Origin: DASQQQ01 sp036390995
GTDB taxonomy: Bacteria > Actinomycetota > UBA4738 > HRBIN12
DNA: 31,354 bases
Reading direction: 5' to 3'
Assembly: GCA_036390995.1 (NCBI GenBank)
Contig: DASWAT010000115.1
Span: forward strand, 1-31,354
In this document: piece after piece, positions 31,191 to 31,354 of the stretch
How positions within the stretch are numbered: position 1 is the first letter of the stretch
How the letters are laid out: every line of letters begins with the position of its first letter
Notes under the pieces: generated by a model
Seen by the model: only the letters and a program-made list of their open reading frames with translations
The model's database searches: none
Told to the model about the DNA's origin: nothing
Position numbers and translations under genes: made by a program

Positions 31191-31354
31191 TCATCCTACG
31201 ACCTGCCCGGCGAACCGGGCGATGCGGCGGGCCACGGCGTCCGGGTGCTGCAGCGGCACGTCGTGGATGCCCTCGATCCACTCGAACCGAACCGGCCCTC
31301 CGATGGCGCGGACGGTCCTCACGGCCTCGCGCTTCGCCGCATGGAACGATCCCT
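31191..31354 (-). CDS. C-terminal end of an alpha/beta hydrolase, 5' end outside window
   Basis: The last 54 codons of a minus-strand gene are present, ending in TGA at 31193-31191. The translated end includes GPVRFEWIEGIHDVPLQHP followed by DAVARRIARFAG, typical of the last strand, catalytic-His loop (GIHDVPLQHP) and final helix of alpha/beta hydrolases. The nucleophile region lies outside the window. Confidence 0.75.
   Translation of the reverse strand, partial: GSFHAAKREAVRTVRAIGGPVRFEWIEGIHDVPLQHPDAVARRIARFAGQVVG

Noticed and set aside
1..31354. tRNA, rRNA, CRISPR, insertion sequence or attachment site
   Set aside because: No cloverleaf-like GGTTCGAATCC pattern, regularly spaced repeats, transposase frame or terminal inverted repeats were found on reading both strands.

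Overview
The window is about 31 kb of high-GC DNA with many short intergenic gaps, frequent GTG/TTG starts and many genes that seem to be transcribed without a leader. A -10 hexamer of the form TANNNT often lies 6 to 10 bases before the start codon. Together with F420-type oxidoreductase remains, TetR/MMPL pairs, a DUF3054 protein and several lipoproteins, this points to an actinobacterial (Actinomycetota) chromosome, probably an uncultured lineage. There is no rRNA or tRNA to prove it. I see no phage, insertion sequence, CRISPR array or plasmid function. It reads as an ordinary chromosomal region with housekeeping and exported-enzyme genes.

Layout. 1-4103: a sulfatase cut by the window edge and two convergent secreted phosphoesterases whose 3' ends overlap. 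4203-8319: an MFS transporter translationally coupled to a TetR regulator, a carbon-nitrogen hydrolase, and a Tat-exported polyamine-type binding lipoprotein. The last two are divergent around a perfect 18-bp palindrome. 8371-9783: a divergent lysine-2,3-aminomutase-like radical SAM enzyme. 9972-11116: a cold-shock protein with a long structured leader, then a small zinc-ribbon/RGG-tail operon. 11326-16953: transketolase, adenine deaminase, a hemolysin III family membrane protein and a DEAD-box RNA helicase. 16976-21447: a PAS-GGDEF-EAL protein, a cupredoxin-like lipoprotein and a response regulator/histidine kinase pair. 21399-25151: a lipoprotein, then threonine dehydrogenase (tdh) and 2-amino-3-ketobutyrate CoA ligase (kbl) with an inverted gene between them. 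25148-28626: a TetR regulator, an MMPL exporter and the remains of an F420-dependent oxidoreductase. 28623-31354: an AlkD-like glycosylase homologue, a polysaccharide deacetylase, two small membrane proteins and the end of an alpha/beta hydrolase.

The most interesting signal is regulatory. The cold-shock gene and the DEAD-box helicase gene, 5.5 kb apart, have the same extended -10 (TGGTACGCTC). In both, 48-49 bases after the -10, the leader carries a 9-nt segment that is perfectly complementary to that gene's own Shine-Dalgarno region. The two segments differ, each matching its own ribosome binding site, which looks like covariation. I infer a shared temperature-responsive mRNA leader. A second clear signal is a pair of near-identical 18-nt palindromic sites, each centred about 50 bp upstream of one of the two divergent promoters between the cupredoxin and response-regulator genes. 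These would suit binding by the response regulator.
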